Shown here in pieces: positions 61,040 to 64,000 of a DNA stretch of 64,000 nucleotides (positions within the stretch are counted from its first letter, which is position 1; every line of letters begins with the position of its first letter). The notes under the pieces are model-generated. The model was given only the letters and a program-made list of their open reading frames with translations. It was not told the origin of the DNA and did no database searches. This DNA comes from Wuchereria bancrofti (Eukaryota; Nematoda; Chromadorea; Rhabditida; Onchocercidae). The position numbers were made by a program, and so were the translations under genes. The DNA lies in NCBI GenBank assembly GCA_005281725.1, contig SSBO01000012.1, forward strand, positions 11,189,254 through 11,253,253. The letters are read 5' to 3'.

Positions 61040-63937
61040 ATGAATATTTGGGAGTACCTTATTTTGCAGCTTGGATGGTGCATCACGGCAGCTTACGTAG
61101 TTGTTATATTATTCGGAGCATTTGGAAATATGCTCACTATTTTTGCTGTCCTTTACAATCCACAAATCAGGACAACAAGAAATTTTTTCATTCTTAACCT
61201 GGCTTTATCCGATTTTTTCATCTGCACTATCGCAGCTCCAATCACCTTTTATACAGTGAGAATAAATTTGCTTCATTCTTTTCATCTTCACTTTCATTAT
61301 TTGCAAAAATGTTTTTGTCATTTCGATTTTGAAATACATTCTTGAAAGTCAACTAATTGCTTTAACAATTCAACACCTTATTAAAAGCTCTGTTCTTGAA
61401 TGCGAATAACTGAAAAATGAAATGTGAGGCCAAAAAAAAAGTTTTATATAATTTAGATTACATGATTTTCATGTTGTTTAACAGCAAATTCCTAATTTAT
61501 ATTTCAAATTTTAATCTCCAGTATTGCATTCACATTAGAATGAAAAAGAAAAATCGTTTTTCTAGGTATTGTATACATTCTGGCCATTTGGTTTAGCAAT
61601 GTGCAAAATAACCGGTTCTTTACTTGGCTTTGGTATTTTTTTATCAACCTTTTCTATAGCAGCAATTGCTCTTGATCGGTAATTAGTTTTCGAAATTTTA
61701 CAGTTGCTCAGTGGTACCTTAAGGAGGGTTTGCGAAGCAACTGCATTTGTAGCAACAGTATAATCCAGACGTGAATAGAAATGTTACCGAATTTTTTCGA
61801 AAAATCTAAAATCATACCGCTGTTCACCATTAAAGTCGTTTTTTAGTTGCGTAGTAATTATATTTCCAACAAAACGAAAACGTCAACATAATTTGGCTCT
61901 ATTATTATTTTTCCTAATATGGGTTATTTCAATCACATTAGCCCTACCGTTACTGATAACATCGGATTTGAATACAGTGTTCGATGATGATAAATGTGGC
62001 ATTTCCTTAAAAATCTGCCATGAGAAGAATGAAATTTGGAATTTGGTATGTTCTGTTGCCAGTTTTATCTCTCTTATTGCTCAGTTATGACACAACTTTT
62101 GAAATTGCAAGTAATCGAAGAGAGCAAAATGAAAAAAGAGAAAATAAATAAGTTCTTGAAACAAGTAAGGTTTGTCATGAAATAGTCATCATAGCACTTC
62201 AATAGTATTTCACAAATTGATGTCAGATATCTGAGAATGTATATCCGATGGAATAATTTTAGATGCCTATAAGTAAACGAGCATATACTTTGGCGGTATT
62301 GCTAACACAATATGCACTCCCATTGATATCAATTGTTTTTGCATATAGTACCATTGCCATGAAAATGCAAATTAGAATGAACAGTCGCCTTGCTTCTTCT
62401 ACATTCACCGCCAATGTTATTAATAATGAAAGGAGAAAGTGAGATTTCATATTCATTTATATCAAATATAAGGCAAGTGTTATTTTTCCTAATTTTGGAA
62501 TATGATATGACATCAGTTAAATCATCCAAATTTTAAAATTGTTTGGCCCATCAGAAAATGAATCATAAATAGTAGTGTAATTTTGCGTAACACGTCAAAC
62601 AGAATCACACATGCAGCACTAGTTGAAACATTTCTGATGTCTATATTTCATTTGACTTCGCCCTATTCATGTTGGCGGTAAGGCCACTCGGTTCATCTAA
62701 ATTTGACAAATCAATTTATAACACTTTTATGACTTCCTTGAAGAATTCAGAAATATATCTGTTTCGTCGTAGTGTTGCATATTAATAACAATTGAGCAAC
62801 CATAAATAAGTAGACTTATTAAAATCAGGTTATTAGATTAACGCTTCTAATATTTTTTAAGAAGGGAAAACGATGGAAACTAAGCAAATTCGGTTTCACA
62901 TTAAGAAATTAATTTGACGAAGTTAATGAATATGTCACAATACTTTTTTTTTGCTTGGAAATCAAATAAATAGGAATGTATAGATCGGTGGCAGGACGAC
63001 AACGACGTACACACTTATTGCTTATATGCGTCGTGATTGTTTTTGCCGTAGCGTGGCTACCATTAAACGTCTTTCATGTACTTAATACATTTGGAATTGT
63101 CGAGTTTTCTGTGCCCTTATTTGCGATTTGCCATCTGATTGCAATGGGTTCCGCATGTTTAAATCCTGTCTCATACGCATTCTTCAATCAGAACTTCCGT
63201 CAACAGTTTGTTATGTTCTACGGAGCAGCAATAAGGTAATAATTATACGGAATAGATGCATCAAGTGATCATCAATGATAAACTTGTTACATGTAGTGAC
63301 TATTCTTAAGGTAACTGTTACTTATGTTTTTCTTTTTTTTTAAATTTCACTTTACACGTATTTTTTTCTTATCGTTTTGAAAAGAGTAACTGAAAATTTC
63401 AGAAGGTTTTCTGGGTGATATCAGCGCGGTCAAATGATAGCCATGAATTTTCATGCTAGGGAAATTAATGGGTGTCATACCACAAAGGAAATAAGCTTTC
63501 ACTTTTTCATGCTAGGGAAAATTAATTGGTGTCATACAAAGGAAATAAGATATTCACTTAATTATATTTTATAAATTCGAACCAAAACAGAAAAAAATCA
63601 ATAATTCCATACATAACTTCTATGTAATATTTAATTACAAGCTTTTTTTTCCACTCAAAAATTTTTCCTCTTTCGTACATGCATTCATAATTCCATAACA
63701 TTTGTGGTCTTTTAAGACAATTTGCTAATTACTAGATATGATAATTTCAGAAAGATTTTGCAAATATTTGGTTGGATAACGCCGGCAAGGAATATGCGTG
63801 ATCGAGTGAAATACAGTCGATCAGCAAAACCTGTGATTACAACGCAACATACTTCAGCTATTAATGCGCAGTTTGTAGGAAGAGGTGACAATGACGAGAA
63901 ATCAGAGGAGGCAAAAATTGATTTGAATGACCATTAA
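61040..63937 (+). CDS. NPY/NPF-like rhodopsin-class neuropeptide GPCR
   Basis: Six exons join in phase: 61040-61255, 61566-61678, 61847-62045, 62263-62438, 62984-63235 and 63751-63937, giving 380 aa with seven membrane segments. TM1 holds GAFGNMLTIFAVL, TM2 NLALSDFFIC, and TM3 follows FWPFGLAMCKI with the conserved Cys and ends ALDRC (DRC at 109-111 for DRY). TM6 reads VFAVAWLPLNVFHVL (Trp259) and TM7 has NPVSY (295-299). The second loop has Cys residues (DDDKCGISLKIC) for the usual disulfide. The FWPFG and WLPLN motifs point to the NPY/NPF/sNPF receptor group; the exact ligand is unknown. The exon 5 acceptor is the second AG in AATAGGAATGTATAG, chosen because only it keeps phase. The tail ends in an acidic stretch. 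The last intron carries a tandem duplication. Confidence 0.88.
63448..63558 (+). repeat. Tandem duplication, two units of about 55 bp
   Basis: Units at 63448-63503 and 63504-63558 each begin TTTTCATGCTAGGGAAA and continue through GTGTCATAC and AAAGGAAATAAG to TTCACT, differing by a few substitutions and small indels. They lie in the last intron of the NPY-like GPCR. Confidence 0.85.
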
Positions 63938-64000
63938 TAATAATAACAATAATAATACACCTTCTTTACCATATCTCAAGTCTTCATTCAAAAATTTGTC

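Noticed and set aside
1..64000. tRNA genes, rRNA, CRISPR arrays, bacterial operons
   Set aside because: No tRNA B-box-like GGTTCGANNCC with a matching cloverleaf, no rRNA core sequence and no spaced repeats were seen; the intron-rich genes are eukaryotic.

Overview
The window looks like nuclear DNA of a nematode, most likely a filarial or other spirurid roundworm. The AT-rich sequence carries genes split by many introns. Introns mostly end in TTTCAG-like acceptors, and several genes have such an acceptor immediately upstream of the ATG, as expected for spliced-leader trans-splicing. The best-matching protein families are neuropeptide GPCRs, a CRAL-TRIO/GOLD protein and a PAN-ZP cuticle-type protein. 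The species call is inference; no rRNA or tRNA was recognised. Exon models below were built by hand by matching splice sites, reading phase and family homology.

Layout. 1-1.4 kb: two possible exons of a minus-strand gene running off the left edge. 2.0-3.6 kb: an intact gamma-type p24/TMED cargo-receptor gene, followed at 4.8-6.1 kb by a tandem copy that is a clear pseudogene. 7.2-9.7 kb: a CDK20/CCRK-type kinase (C. elegans DYF-18 family) whose activation-loop threonine position holds Asp. 10.2-13.1 kb (minus): a complete 7-exon peptide GPCR. 13.1-20.6 kb: a long stretch with no convincing gene. 20.6-24.4 kb (minus): an 11-exon protein-kinase-like gene with Asn in place of the DFG aspartate, so a predicted pseudokinase. 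29.0-33.0 kb: an 11-exon SPT2 histone-chaperone gene. 35.9-41.6 kb: a 19-exon gene for a membrane protein with three PAN/Apple domains, a ZP domain, a furin-like site and a transmembrane helix; one intron holds a 506-bp solo LTR with a 5-bp target duplication. 44.0-46.1 kb (minus): a CRAL-TRIO/GOLD (Sec14-like) gene that appears broken. 49.0-49.5 kb: a second, nearly identical LTR in opposite orientation. 50.9-60.2 kb: sparse, with isolated exon-like segments that could not be joined into genes. 61.0-63.9 kb: a complete 6-exon NPY/NPF-like GPCR.

The genes are independent monocistronic units rather than a pathway. Themes are secretory-pathway GOLD proteins (TMED pair, CRAL-TRIO/GOLD), peptide signalling (two GPCRs) and apical extracellular matrix (PAN-ZP). 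I did not find a convincing new multi-gene system. The points most worth checking are the pseudokinase with its unassigned C-terminal region, the T-to-D change in the CDK20-like kinase, decay of two GOLD-domain genes, the recent LTR pair, and unassigned exons at 57.6-59.6 kb.
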